From positions 62,001-126,000 of the forward strand of contig JARGOL010000007.1 of assembly GCA_029212745.1 (NCBI GenBank): 64,000 nucleotides of DNA. Direction: 5' to 3'. The notes under the pieces are model-generated. The model did no database searches and had not been told where the DNA came from. It worked only from the letters and a program-made list of their open reading frames with translations. A program made the position numbers and the translations under genes. Of the stretch, positions 56,205 through 64,000 are shown piece by piece (position 1 is the stretch's first letter; each line of letters begins with the position of its first letter). The stretch is from Alcanivoracaceae bacterium. GTDB taxonomy: Bacteria > Pseudomonadota > Gammaproteobacteria > Pseudomonadales > Alcanivoracaceae.

Positions 56205-56549
56205 GTGGAGGAAAAGCGCCGCTTTGCACGCGCACCGTTCGACGGGCGCGCCTGGCTGGAAAGCCATGGGGAGCGAATCCCTGTGGAGCTGGCAGACTTG
56301 TCCCTCAAGGGTGCCCGCATCCTGCTCCCCGGTGATGCCGACGTGGAAGTGGGCAGCGATGTCGAGCTCACCCTCGAACTCGATGACACCGACCTGCGCA
56401 TCCCCCTGCACAGCCGGGTCACCCACACATCTGGCGGCAGGGCCGGCCTGGAGTTCGTCCAGGTGGATGTCGAGCACATGCAGCACCTGCGCCGGCTGGT
56501 CGAGCTGAACCTGGATGACGGCGAAGAGCTGGCCAGGTTTTCCGACTGA
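56205..56549 (+). CDS. PilZ-domain protein
   Basis: 114 residues starting at GTG 56205, 4 bases after ettA. Cyclic-di-GMP-binding motifs: EEKRRFARAPF (RxxxR) and LADLSLKGARI (D-x-S-x-x-G). Stand-alone PilZ adaptors act on motility or exopolysaccharide machinery through protein contacts. Possibly co-transcribed with ettA. Confidence 0.9.
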   Translation: MEEKRRFARAPFDGRAWLESHGERIPVELADLSLKGARILLPGDADVEVGSDVELTLELDDTDLRIPLHSRVTHTSGGRAGLEFVQVDVEHMQHLRRLVELNLDDGEELARFSD

Positions 56550-56611
56550 ACAGCCTGCATGACTGGCAGAGCAGGCAATCATCCTGACCACCCGCACGGG
56601 ACTGCCCGGAC

Positions 56612-57220
56612 ATGACTGACGCCGACGCAAAGGACCCGCTGGCGCGCCTGCAGGAAGGCGACCGTGCAGCCTTCGACCAGCTGGTGCGCCGGCATCACGG
56701 CGCCCTGTTGGCGGTGGCGCGCTCGTTTCTCTCTGGCGGCGACGCCGAGGAAGCCGTCCAGGACGCCTGGATCTCGGCACACCGCAACATTTCCCGCTTT
56801 GAAGGCCGCTCGGCCCTGAAGACTTGGCTCACGCGCATCGTCATCAACGAGTGCAAGATGCGCCTGCGCAAGGCGGGCCGCGAGATCAACCTGGATATCA
56901 GCAGCGACGAACAGGATGCCCTGGTGGATCGCTTCAAGGACAACGGCCACTGGCGCCGCCCCCCGGTAGCGTGGGAATTCAGCACGCCGGAGCAGCTGCT
57001 GGAAGAGAAAGACCTGCAACGCTGCCTCAAGCACCACCTGCATGCCATGCCGGAAAACCAGCGCCTGGTGCTGGAACTGCGGGACATCCAGGGCCATGGC
57101 TTCGACGATATCTGTAATATGCTCGACATCAGCGCATCCAATGCCCGTGTGTTGCTACACCGGGCACGGACCACCCTGTTTGCCATGGTGGAGCACTATC
57201 AGGAGACGGGCGAATGCTGA
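56612..57220 (+). CDS. ECF-type RNA polymerase sigma factor
   Basis: 202 residues, sigma-2 and sigma-4 domains only. Region 2: ARLQEGDRAAFDQLVRRHHGALLAVARSFLSGGDAEEAVQDAWISAHRNISRFEGRSALKTWLTRIVINECKMRLRK. Region 4: LHAMPENQRLVLELRDIQGHGFDDICNMLDISASNARVLLHRAR. Targets unknown. Overlaps the anti-sigma gene by 7 bases. Confidence 0.93.
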   Translation: MTDADAKDPLARLQEGDRAAFDQLVRRHHGALLAVARSFLSGGDAEEAVQDAWISAHRNISRFEGRSALKTWLTRIVINECKMRLRKAGREINLDISSDEQDALVDRFKDNGHWRRPPVAWEFSTPEQLLEEKDLQRCLKHHLHAMPENQRLVLELRDIQGHGFDDICNMLDISASNARVLLHRARTTLFAMVEHYQETGEC

Positions 57221-57438
57221 AATGCCGCGATGTGCCACAACATGCCGAACAGCTCCTGGCCGGTGACATGACCCCGGGCCAGCGCTTCTCGCTGCGCATG
57301 CATTTGCTGATGTGCCACCACTGCCGGCGCTACCTGCGCCAGCTCAGGGTCCTGATGGGGGCACTGCCACAGGTGGCAGAGGACAGCACGGACGAGGAGG
57401 TTCGCCGCGTCCTGGACAGGCTCGACCGGCAGGCATGA
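57214..57438 (+). CDS. Short zinc-finger anti-sigma factor
   Basis: 74 residues. Anti-sigma zinc motif HLLMCHHCRRYL (HxxxCxxC) with an earlier Cys/His (KCRDVPQH). No membrane helix, so a soluble ZAS-type anti-sigma, possibly thiol- or zinc-responsive. Partner of the overlapping sigma gene; its stop overlaps the next start (ATGA). Confidence 0.88.
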   Translation: MLKCRDVPQHAEQLLAGDMTPGQRFSLRMHLLMCHHCRRYLRQLRVLMGALPQVAEDSTDEEVRRVLDRLDRQA

Positions 57439-57695
57439 ACGCGCAGCACTTCCCTGACCTGCGCCTGGCCCTGCGCCTGGCCATGCGCCGGCAAACAGTG
57501 CTGACGGCCACCCGGCTGGCCCTGGTGGTGGGACCGCTGCTGATACTGATCAACCAGTGGGATGCGCTGTTCGGGACGACAGCATTCAATGCCTGGAAGG
57601 CGGCACTGACCATGGTGGTCCCCTACTGCGTCAGCACCTGGACCGCGGTGAGCAACGCCCTCAGTCAATCCGCTCAAGGGCCTCGGCAAGCGTAG
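57435..57695 (+). CDS. nrtS: Nitrate/nitrite transporter NrtS
   Basis: 86 residues, two membrane segments. Characteristic family sequence VVGPLLILINQWDALFG ... AALTMVVPYCVSTWTAVSNAL. NrtS is a small transporter family of marine bacteria. Start ATG 57435 overlaps the anti-sigma stop (ATGA), so expression is tied to the ECF sigma operon. The 3' end overlaps radA antisense by 35 bases. Confidence 0.85.
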   Translation: MNAQHFPDLRLALRLAMRRQTVLTATRLALVVGPLLILINQWDALFGTTAFNAWKAALTMVVPYCVSTWTAVSNALSQSAQGPRQA

Positions 57696-59028
57696 CCACG
57701 GCCTCCACCTGCATGCCCTTGATCGGCTCCCGCGGCGCATTGGCCTTGCCGATGATGGCGCGTCGGAAACCATGCTTGGCAGCTTCCTGGAGACGGTCCT
57801 GGCCCTGCTGCACCGGACGAATCTCACCACTGAGGCCCACTTCACCAAAGACCACCAGATCACGCGGCAGGGCCCGGTCGCGGAAACTGGAAATGATGGC
57901 CAGCAGCAGGGCCAGGTCAGCGCCGGTCTCCACGACCTTGACGCCACCCACCACATTGGCAAACACGTCCTGGTCGCCCACCTGGATACCGCCATGGCGA
58001 TGCAGCACCGCCAGCAGCATGGCCAGCCGGTTCTGCTCCAGCCCCACGCAGACGCGGCGCGGATTGCCGAAATGGCTCTGGTCCACCAGTGCCTGCAGCT
58101 CCACCAGCAACGGCCGCGTGCCTTCCCAGACAACAGTGACCAGCGAACCGCTGGCGATTTCCTCGGCACGATTGAGAAAAATGGCAGAGGGGTTCTTTAC
58201 TTCGCGCAGGCCCTCCTGGGTCATGCCGAACACACCCAGTTCATTGACGGCGCCAAAGCGGTTCTTGAGACCACGCAGGGTCCGGAAACGGGCGTCCGCC
58301 GACCCTTCCAGCATCAACGAACAATCGATCATGTGCTCCAGCACTTTCGGGCCGGCCAGCGTACCGTCCTTGGTCACATGCCCGACCAGGAACAACACCG
58401 TGCCGGTCTGCTTGGCAAACCGGGTCAACGCAGCGGCACTTTCCCGCACCTGGGCCACACTACCCGGCGAAGACTGCAGACCGGCCAGGTACATGACCTG
58501 AATGGAATCGATCACCAGAATCTTCGGCTTTTCCTTCTGCGCCAGCTCAATGATGCGCTCGACATCCGTTTCCGCCGCCAGGCGCAGGGCATCCCGGGGC
58601 TGCTTCAGGCGCTCCGCACGCATTGCCACCTGCGAGGGGCTTTCCTCACCGGTGACATAGAGACAGGGCATCTGCGCAGCCAGCCGGCACATGACCTGCA
58701 GCAACAGCGTCGACTTCCCGGCACCCGGGTGACCGCCGATCAGTACCGCCGAACCGGGCACCAGGCCCCCGCCCAGCACCCGGTCCAGCTCGCTGATACC
58801 GGTCTCCAGGCGCGGCGCATCGGCCAGCTCGATTTCGTCCAGCCGGCGCACGTCGGCCAGCGCGCCGGCAAACCCGCTGCGACCGGCGCCGCGCGTCACC
58901 GGGGTGGCGGCGTCAGTGACAAACTCGGTCATGGAATTCCAGGCATTGCAGGACGGGCACTGGCCTTGCCACTTGGGCGCATCGGCACCGCACTCGGTGC
59001 ACACGAATGCCACCTTACGTTTGGCCAT
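57661..59028 (-). CDS. radA: DNA repair protein RadA
   Basis: 455 residues. N-terminal C4 zinc finger (FVCTECGADAPKWQGQCPSCNAW), RecA-like ATPase with [14 protein letters not shown] (Walker A), the RadA-specific KNRFGAVNELGVFGM, and a C-terminal Lon-like domain. Helicase driving branch migration in recombination. Overlaps alr by 14 bases at the end of the dnaB-alr-radA run. Confidence 0.96.
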   Translation of the reverse strand: MAKRKVAFVCTECGADAPKWQGQCPSCNAWNSMTEFVTDAATPVTRGAGRSGFAGALADVRRLDEIELADAPRLETGISELDRVLGGGLVPGSAVLIGGHPGAGKSTLLLQVMCRLAAQMPCLYVTGEESPSQVAMRAERLKQPRDALRLAAETDVERIIELAQKEKPKILVIDSIQVMYLAGLQSSPGSVAQVRESAAALTRFAKQTGTVLFLVGHVTKDGTLAGPKVLEHMIDCSLMLEGSADARFRTLRGLKNRFGAVNELGVFGMTQEGLREVKNPSAIFLNRAEEIASGSLVTVVWEGTRPLLVELQALVDQSHFGNPRRVCVGLEQNRLAMLLAVLHRHGGIQVGDQDVFANVVGGVKVVETGADLALLLAIISSFRDRALPRDLVVFGEVGLSGEIRPVQQGQDRLQEAAKHGFRRAIIGKANAPREPIKGMQVEAVATLAEALERID

Positions 59029-60097
59029 CCACTTTCCTCCGCGGTCGCGCAGTCACCTGGCAGAACAATTCATAGCTGATGGTGCCGCACTGCCGGGCGA
59101 CCTCATCAACGTGCACGGTGTCACCCCAGAGCTCCACCTCATCGCCGACCCGGGCATCAGGCAGGCCGGACAGGTCGACGGTGAGCATGTCCATGGACAC
59201 CCGCCCCACCAGCCGGGTGCGCTGGCCGTTGACCGCCACCGGCGTGCCATTGGGGGCATGACGCGGATAGCCATCCCCGTAGCCGATGGACACCACGCCG
59301 ACACGGGTCTCCTTTTCTGCCGTCCAGGTGGCACCGTAACCAACGCTGCCGCCCGGGGCGACGGTGTTGATCGCAATCAGTCGTGCGCTAAGACGCTGGG
59401 TGGGTATCAGCCCCATGCTATGGGCATCCCGGTCGGCAAACGGCGAAGAGCCGTACAGCATGATGCCGGGGCGCACGCGGCTGCCACGGCTGTCCGGATA
59501 ACGCACAAGACCGGCCGAATTGGCGGCAGAAAACGGCAGGTCGTGATCGACCGCCAGGCGGGCAATGTCGCTTACCTGCTGATTGCTGAGGCCGTCATCA
59601 CGCATGTCGGCACAGGCCAGATGGGTCATCACCCCGGCCAGGCGCACCCCCGGAATCTCCCGCAGCCGGGCTATGATGGCCGGGGCCGCATCCAGGTCCA
59701 CGCCAAGGCGGTGCATGCCGGTGTTGACCTTGAGCCAGACACTGAGCAAGCCATCACCGCTACGCTCGATCAGGTCCACCTGCCACTCACTGTGTACCAC
59801 CGGCTCCAGGTGCAGCTTCAGGGCGGTACTCAGCTCATGCTCATCAAGCACACCCTGGAGCAGCATGATGGGCTTGTGGATGCCACCGTGACGCAGGCTC
59901 ACCGCCTCGGCCAGCACCGCCACCCCGAACCCGTCCACATGGTCCACCATGCTGCGTGCCGCCAGGCCCAGGCCATGGCCATACCCGTCCGCCTTGACCA
60001 TGGCGAACAGCTGGGCCCCCTCGGCGAAGGCGCGGGCACGCTCGGCGTTATGGCGCAGTGCAGCGGGTCTCAGGGTCAGGCATGTGGCGCGGGGCAT
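59015..60097 (-). CDS. alr: Alanine racemase
   Basis: 360 residues. PLP lysine in AMVKADGYGHGLG, the Arg/Tyr segment and second catalytic region GYGATWTAEKETRVGVVSIGYGDGYPR. Makes D-alanine for peptidoglycan. The order dnaB-alr-radA is standard. Starts 26 bases after dnaB. Confidence 0.95.
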   Translation of the reverse strand: MPRATCLTLRPAALRHNAERARAFAEGAQLFAMVKADGYGHGLGLAARSMVDHVDGFGVAVLAEAVSLRHGGIHKPIMLLQGVLDEHELSTALKLHLEPVVHSEWQVDLIERSGDGLLSVWLKVNTGMHRLGVDLDAAPAIIARLREIPGVRLAGVMTHLACADMRDDGLSNQQVSDIARLAVDHDLPFSAANSAGLVRYPDSRGSRVRPGIMLYGSSPFADRDAHSMGLIPTQRLSARLIAINTVAPGGSVGYGATWTAEKETRVGVVSIGYGDGYPRHAPNGTPVAVNGQRTRLVGRVSMDMLTVDLSGLPDARVGDEVELWGDTVHVDEVARQCGTISYELFCQVTARPRRKVDGQT

Positions 60098-60123
60098 TTC
60101 ACTGTCCTTGCCGCGAGGGGCGA

Positions 60124-61509
60124 TTACTCGTCGTAGTCCTGGTAGTACTCGGGGGCCAGGTCATCAAAGCGGGTGAACTCACCGCGGAAGGCCAACCGTA
60201 CGGAACCGATGGGGCCGTTACGCTGCTTGCCGATGATGACCTCGGCAATGCCCTTGTCCTGGGTGTCGCTGTTGTACACCTCGTCGCGGTACAGGAACAT
60301 GATCACGTCGGCATCCTGCTCGATGGCCCCGGACTCACGCAGGTCCGACATCACCGGGCGCTTGTTGGGGCGCTGTTCCAGCGAGCGGTTCAGCTGCGAA
60401 AGGGCAATCACCGGGCAGTTCATTTCCTTGGCCAGGCCCTTGAGGGAGCGGGAAATTTCGGAAATCTCGTTGACCCGGTTTTCCACTCCGGGCACCTGCA
60501 TGAGCTGCAGGTAGTCCACCATGATGCAGCCAAGGTCCTCACCGGCATCACGGGCCACACGACGGGCCCGGGCACGCATTTCCAACGGCGACAGGGCTGG
60601 CGTGTCATCGATGTAGATTTTCTGTGGCGTCAGCAACTGCATGGCGGAGGTGATGCGCACCCAGTCATCCTGCTCAAGCTGGCCGGAGCGCAGGTTCTGC
60701 TGGTTGATCCGGCCCAGGGACGAGAGCATCCGCATGACGATACTGTCTGCCGGCATCTCCATGGAAAACACCAGCACCGGCTTGCCGCCCTTGATCGCCA
60801 CCGATTCGCAGATATTCATGGCAAAGGTGGTTTTACCCATGGACGGTCGCGCCGCCACCACCACCATGTCTGACGGCTGCAGGCCAGAGGTTTTCTTGTC
60901 GAGCAGGTCGAAGCCCGTGGATACCCCGGTGACGGCCGACTTGTTGCGGTGAAGCTCGTCGATCTTCTCCACCGTGCGGGTCAGCACATCCTTGATCGCC
61001 TGCGGCCCGGAGCCCTTCTTCTGCTGCTCGGCAATACTGAAGATGGAGGACTCGGCGTCATCAAGGATCTCGCCGCTGGGCGCGCCCTTGGGATTGAAGG
61101 CCCGGCCGGCCACATGGTTGGAAATCTCGATCAGCTGGCGCAGGATCGAGCGCTCGCGGACGATTTCCGCATAGGCGGAGATATTGGCGGCACTGGGCGT
61201 ATTGCGCGACAGTTCGCTCAGGTAGGCGATGCCGCCAGCGCTTTCCAGCTGGCCCAGGTGCTGCAGCGCCTGCGATACCGTCACCAGGTCACGGGGCTTG
61301 TCTTCCTCGGCCAGCTGCAGCATGACGCCGAATATCTGCTTGTGTTCCTTGCGATAGAAATCATCGCCGGAGCAACGCTCGGCCACCTGGTCCCAGGCGT
61401 CGTTACTCAGCATCAGGCCACCCAGCACGGCCTGCTCGGCCTCCACTGAATGGGGCGGAATACGCAGGCTGTCAGGCAGGTGCTGGTCCAGTGATGTCGA
61501 CTCGGTCAT
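60124..61509 (-). CDS. dnaB: Replicative DNA helicase DnaB
   Basis: 461 residues, no intein. N-terminal domain begins LRIPPHSVEAEQAVLGGLML; RecA-like C-terminal domain has Walker A ARPSMGKTTFAMN, LGCIMVDYLQLM (Walker B) and LSQLNRSLEQR. Hexameric fork helicase. Follows rplI after 89 bases, within the ribosomal-replication operon. Confidence 0.97.
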   Translation of the reverse strand: MTESTSLDQHLPDSLRIPPHSVEAEQAVLGGLMLSNDAWDQVAERCSGDDFYRKEHKQIFGVMLQLAEEDKPRDLVTVSQALQHLGQLESAGGIAYLSELSRNTPSAANISAYAEIVRERSILRQLIEISNHVAGRAFNPKGAPSGEILDDAESSIFSIAEQQKKGSGPQAIKDVLTRTVEKIDELHRNKSAVTGVSTGFDLLDKKTSGLQPSDMVVVAARPSMGKTTFAMNICESVAIKGGKPVLVFSMEMPADSIVMRMLSSLGRINQQNLRSGQLEQDDWVRITSAMQLLTPQKIYIDDTPALSPLEMRARARRVARDAGEDLGCIMVDYLQLMQVPGVENRVNEISEISRSLKGLAKEMNCPVIALSQLNRSLEQRPNKRPVMSDLRESGAIEQDADVIMFLYRDEVYNSDTQDKGIAEVIIGKQRNGPIGSVRLAFRGEFTRFDDLAPEYYQDYDE

Positions 61510-61598
61510 TTTTCAGGTCTGCAAAAACAAAACGGGCACCGGCGTCACCGCCGATGCCCGCATTGTGGCACAACTGACCTCCGGGTAGGAGGCGTTGT

Positions 61599-62051
61599 TT
61601 ACTCTTCCGGGACCACTGCCAGCTTCACCGTCAGGAAAACCTCCGGGTGCAGCTGCAGGTCGATCTCGAATTCGCCGGTGGTGCGGATGGCACCCAGCGG
61701 CAGTTTCACTTCCGCTTTCTCCACCTCGACACCGGTCTGGGCGGCAATAGCCTCGGCGATGTCACGGGTGCCGACGGAGCCAAACAGCTTGCCTTCGTCA
61801 CCGGCCTTGGCGCCCAGGGTGATCTCGGCACCCTCGAGCTTCTCGCCGCGGCCCTGGGCAGCAGCCAGCTGCTCGGCAGCCTGCTTCTCCAGCTCGGCAC
61901 GACGGGCTTCCACTTCGGCCAGGTTGGCCTTGGTGGCCGGCAGTGCCTTGCCATGGGGAATCAGGAAGTTGCGGCCAAAGCCGGCGCGCACATCAACAAC
62001 GCTGCCCAGCTCGCCAACATTGGTGATCTTTTCCAGCAGAATCACTTGCAT
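61599..62051 (-). CDS. rplI: 50S ribosomal protein L9
   Basis: 150 residues. [36 protein letters not shown] is the classical L9 start; a long helix follows, then the C-terminal 23S-binding domain. Distal to rpsR after 26 bases. Confidence 0.97.
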   Translation of the reverse strand: MQVILLEKITNVGELGSVVDVRAGFGRNFLIPHGKALPATKANLAEVEARRAELEKQAAEQLAAAQGRGEKLEGAEITLGAKAGDEGKLFGSVGTRDIAEAIAAQTGVEVEKAEVKLPLGAIRTTGEFEIDLQLHPEVFLTVKLAVVPEE

Positions 62052-62077
62052 GATCGGTTACCTCTCTCAGTCCGGGC

Positions 62078-62308
62078 TCAGTTGTCGTGGCTGTCGGTGT
62101 ACGGCAGCAACGCCAGGAAGCGCGCCTGCTTGATGGCAGACGCCAGCTGGCGCTGGTAGCGCGCGCTGGTGCCGGTGATCCGGCTGGGAACGATCTTGCC
62201 GGTTTCGGTGATGTACGCTTTCAGGGTGTCCAGATCCTTGTAATCGATCTTGACCACACCTTCCGCACTGAAGCGGCAGAACTTACGACGACGATAGAAA
62301 CGTGCCAT
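62078..62308 (-). CDS. rpsR: 30S ribosomal protein S18
   Basis: 76 residues from ATG 62308 ([17 protein letters not shown]); an in-frame ATG two codons earlier is unlikely. Binds as a heterodimer with S6. Between priB and rplI, as expected. Confidence 0.96.
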   Translation of the reverse strand: MARFYRRRKFCRFSAEGVVKIDYKDLDTLKAYITETGKIVPSRITGTSARYQRQLASAIKQARFLALLPYTDSHDN

Positions 62309-62332
62309 TTTCAATATCTCCTGGGAATCCTG

Positions 62333-62632
62333 TTAGTCCAGGCAATCAATCCGAGTTGCGTGCAGTTGCATACGATCCCTGGCCTCACCGCGGTAGCCGG
62401 CACGGGACAGAAACCCCGTCACCTTCACCCGCTGCCCCTCATTCAGGGCCTGGGCCGTCCCGCCGGTGACGATAACCGCCAGCCGGGCCTGGACTTCGCG
62501 GGGCTCCCCGTTTTCCTGCTGGCGCGAGCGGTGCTCAAGCCAGAAGCGCTGCCGGGGAACACCGGCCGGAGTGTGTCGTACAGCCTCGAGGCTCGCGATC
62601 ACCCCTGTCAGGGTGCAACTGTTTTCCTCCAT
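62333..62632 (-). CDS. priB: Primosomal replication protein N (PriB)
   Basis: 99 residues, OB-fold single-stranded DNA-binding protein of PriA-dependent restart. Segments NSCTLTGVIASLEAVRHTPAGVPRQRFWLEHRS and QRVKVTGFLSRAGYRGE fit PriB, and the position between rpsF and rpsR is diagnostic. Confidence 0.93.
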   Translation of the reverse strand: MEENSCTLTGVIASLEAVRHTPAGVPRQRFWLEHRSRQQENGEPREVQARLAVIVTGGTAQALNEGQRVKVTGFLSRAGYRGEARDRMQLHATRIDCLD

Positions 62633-62640
62633 GGAGGAGC

Positions 62641-62982
62641 TCAGCTGACTGCCTCCTCCTTCTCGTTCGACTTGGCCAGCGGCGAAGGCTCGCTAACGGC
62701 CTCTTCCTGGCGCATGACCATATTGCGAATCACGGCGTCGTTGAAACGGAAGGTATTCTCCAGCTCCGCCAGGGTGTCACCGTCGCATTCGATGTTCATC
62801 AGGACGTAGTGGGCCTTGTGGATCTTGTTGATCGGGTAGGCCAGCTGGCGGCGGCCCCAGTCCTCAAGGCGGTGGATGGTGCCGTTACCTTCCTTGATCA
62901 GGGCGGTATACCGCTCGATCATGGCAGGCACCTGCTCGCTCTGGTCCGGGTGGACCAGGAACACAACTTCATAATGGCGCAT
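62641..62982 (-). CDS. rpsF: 30S ribosomal protein S6
   Basis: 113 residues: [25 protein letters not shown] and [30 protein letters not shown], with an acidic/polar tail that can receive RimK glutamates (it ends in EKEEAVS rather than a pure Glu run). First gene of rpsF-priB-rpsR-rplI-dnaB-alr-radA. Confidence 0.97.
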   Translation of the reverse strand: MRHYEVVFLVHPDQSEQVPAMIERYTALIKEGNGTIHRLEDWGRRQLAYPINKIHKAHYVLMNIECDGDTLAELENTFRFNDAVIRNMVMRQEEAVSEPSPLAKSNEKEEAVS

Positions 62983-63007
62983 TGTCAGCTCCTTATGGGT
63001 TCAGTCA

Positions 63008-63031
63008 GCCTCCCGCAATCGGCGGTGAGGC
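63008..63031 (-). promoter_or_regulatory. Candidate S6:S18 leader hairpin
   Basis: Minus strand, 26 bases before the rpsF start: GCCTC-A-CCGC-CGATT-GCGG-GAGGC, two stacked stems with an unpaired A beside CCG. The known S6:S18-binding leader hairpin contains a conserved CCG; the exact bulge geometry here is not certain. Confidence 0.5.
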
Positions 63032-63067
63032 AAGGAGTCTGCCCGGTCAAACCAGGCAGGGCGCGGC

Positions 63068-63096
63068 ATTCTACCCGAGTGCCCACTCACCGGCAA
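63068..63096 (-). promoter_or_regulatory. Sigma-70 promoter of the rpsF operon
   Basis: Minus strand: TTGCCG (63096-63091), 17-base spacer, TAGAAT (63073-63068). The transcript would start near 63061, giving a leader of about 78 bases that includes the hairpin at 63008-63031. Confidence 0.7.
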
Positions 63097-63221
63097 GACC
63101 GACATTGCCATAAAGGTGGCGACACCGTATCCTTGGACGGTATGCGCTCTGATGAGAAACTAGGTTAAATAACGACCAGACAAACAACACAGATAACGAA
63201 AATAACAACGGAGACGCAGTG

Positions 63222-63995
63222 ATGAATCTGCGCACATTGATCCAGACGGCCAGCCTGTGTGTTGCCTTGGCCCTCGCCCTGCCCCTGCAGGCCAAGGATT
63301 CCGGCGACTGCGACGTGCCCATCGAGCTCGGCAAGAAGCCGGAAATGAGCGATCACAGCCAGCTCAACGCCTTTATTGCGGCAGCCCTGGAGTACAAGGC
63401 CCAGCAGCGCAAGCAGGATCAGCACCGCAAGTCATGTCCTGAGCTTTATAGCCGTCCACCGACAGTCTGGATTGATGATCCGACCGTGACCCAGGGGCCG
63501 GAAACCCTGGAATCTGCGGTGGACCGCTCCGATTCATTCCCGTCGCTGAACTACGGCACCACAGACGAATGGTACGGACGTACCACCTCGCAGAGCTTTG
63601 CGTTGGCCGATATCAATGCGGAGCAGCTGGCCGACAGCCTGGTCCAGACTTCCCTGGCAACCCTCGATCAGGGCAACCTCGACGGCCAGGATGCCTTGAG
63701 TCTCGAGCAACAGCAGGCGATCCTGGTGCTTTCCGGGGTCATGCCGAACACGGAAGACGGCCACCTGGGGCAGGACATTACCCTCGGCCAACTCACCCAG
63801 AACCTGTTCTTCACTGACCAGAGCATCCCGTTCATCCTCGCAGGCGGCTCCAATACAGCGCTTGTGTCGCCCAGTGGCTCAACGTCATTCTACGACCCGG
63901 AAGGCACCCTGCTGTTGTTCGACGCCGGACTGTCTGAATCCGAATCCTGCCTGAGCAGTTGCGGCCAGTTCTCCATGAACATGACGATCGACTGA
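63222..63995 (+). CDS. Exported protein of unknown function
   Basis: 257 residues from ATG 63222 (8 bases after GGAG; GTG 63219 also possible). Signal peptide ending LPLQA. Two cysteine groups: near the start (SGDCDVPIELGKKP, HRKSCPELY) and near the end (ESCLSSCGQF). The middle is Gln/Asp/Ser-rich with a helical LEQQQAILVLSGVMPNTEDG. No recognised domain. Divergent from rpsF; the stop lies at the window edge, so the gene is complete. Confidence 0.75.
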   Translation: MNLRTLIQTASLCVALALALPLQAKDSGDCDVPIELGKKPEMSDHSQLNAFIAAALEYKAQQRKQDQHRKSCPELYSRPPTVWIDDPTVTQGPETLESAVDRSDSFPSLNYGTTDEWYGRTTSQSFALADINAEQLADSLVQTSLATLDQGNLDGQDALSLEQQQAILVLSGVMPNTEDGHLGQDITLGQLTQNLFFTDQSIPFILAGGSNTALVSPSGSTSFYDPEGTLLLFDAGLSESESCLSSCGQFSMNMTID

Positions 63996-64000
63996 CCGGA

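Noticed and set aside
57772-60136. Two overlapping plus-strand frames of 435 and 410 codons opposite radA and alr
   Set aside because: Shadows of radA and alr, both complete with active-site motifs.
60124-61509. Intein in dnaB or radA
   Set aside because: Both proteins are of normal length with continuous motifs.

Overview
The window is gene-dense, GC-rich (about 60 percent or more by eye) gammaproteobacterial chromosome. The gene set (ectoine synthesis genes, an NrtS-type nitrate transporter, a sodium:solute symporter, PilZ, GGDEF, a patatin-type TAG lipase, many ATGA start/stop overlaps) points to a marine heterotroph, most likely Alcanivorax or a relative. That placement is inference. I saw no phage genes, IS elements, CRISPR arrays, tRNA or rRNA genes.

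Layout. (a) 1-8846: thrS (3' part), hisI and cysS, then yidD, a small exported protein, a His-rich outer-membrane protein, ZnuA- and ZnuB-like transporter genes, a small barrel protein and folE2. These are the families that recur as second copies in zinc-starvation (Zur) regulons, so I read the block as a zinc-limitation island. (b) 8994-11296: a sodium:solute symporter overlapping a TPR membrane protein. (c) 11315-13248: a MarR regulator with a near-consensus promoter, then ectA and ectC with no ectB between them. (d) 13482-20712: a metallo-beta-lactamase-fold protein, dusC, a thioesterase, xseB-ispA-dxs and a diguanylate cyclase.

(e) 20839-24436: ribH-nusB-thiL-NDH-pgpA on the minus strand. 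The other half of the classical riboflavin operon (ribD-ribE-ribB) lies on the same strand and in the same order at 41989-45012, with nrdR and glyA at 51154-52914. About 17.5 kb separates ribB from ribH. (f) That interval holds an archaeal-looking AMP-phosphorylase/PRPP-synthetase pair, an RNA helicase, a photolyase cluster (FeS-BCP, DUF2256, DASH), rhlE, a YeeE/YedE pair, ppk2, a patatin lipase, dps, a 3D-domain lipoprotein, mltD and an alpha/beta hydrolase. (g) 45124-50996: a membrane protein, a response regulator downstream of a perfect CRP/Vfr box, an acyl-CoA dehydrogenase, a 661-residue lipoprotein and an LpxR-family protein that may start at AUC. (h) 53118-57695: two tandem paralogous barrel proteins, ettA, a PilZ protein, and an ECF sigma/anti-sigma/NrtS operon. 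(i) 57661-62982: the replication/ribosomal operon rpsF-priB-rpsR-rplI-dnaB-alr-radA, with a recognisable promoter and a candidate S6:S18 leader hairpin. (j) An unknown exported protein closes the window.

Strongest leads: the zinc island with its His-rich/EF-hand barrel and missing ATPase; the ectA-ectC pair lacking ectB; the archaeal-like nucleotide salvage pair; the split rib operon with a catalytically gutted GTP cyclohydrolase II domain in RibB; and the sigma/anti-sigma/NrtS operon.
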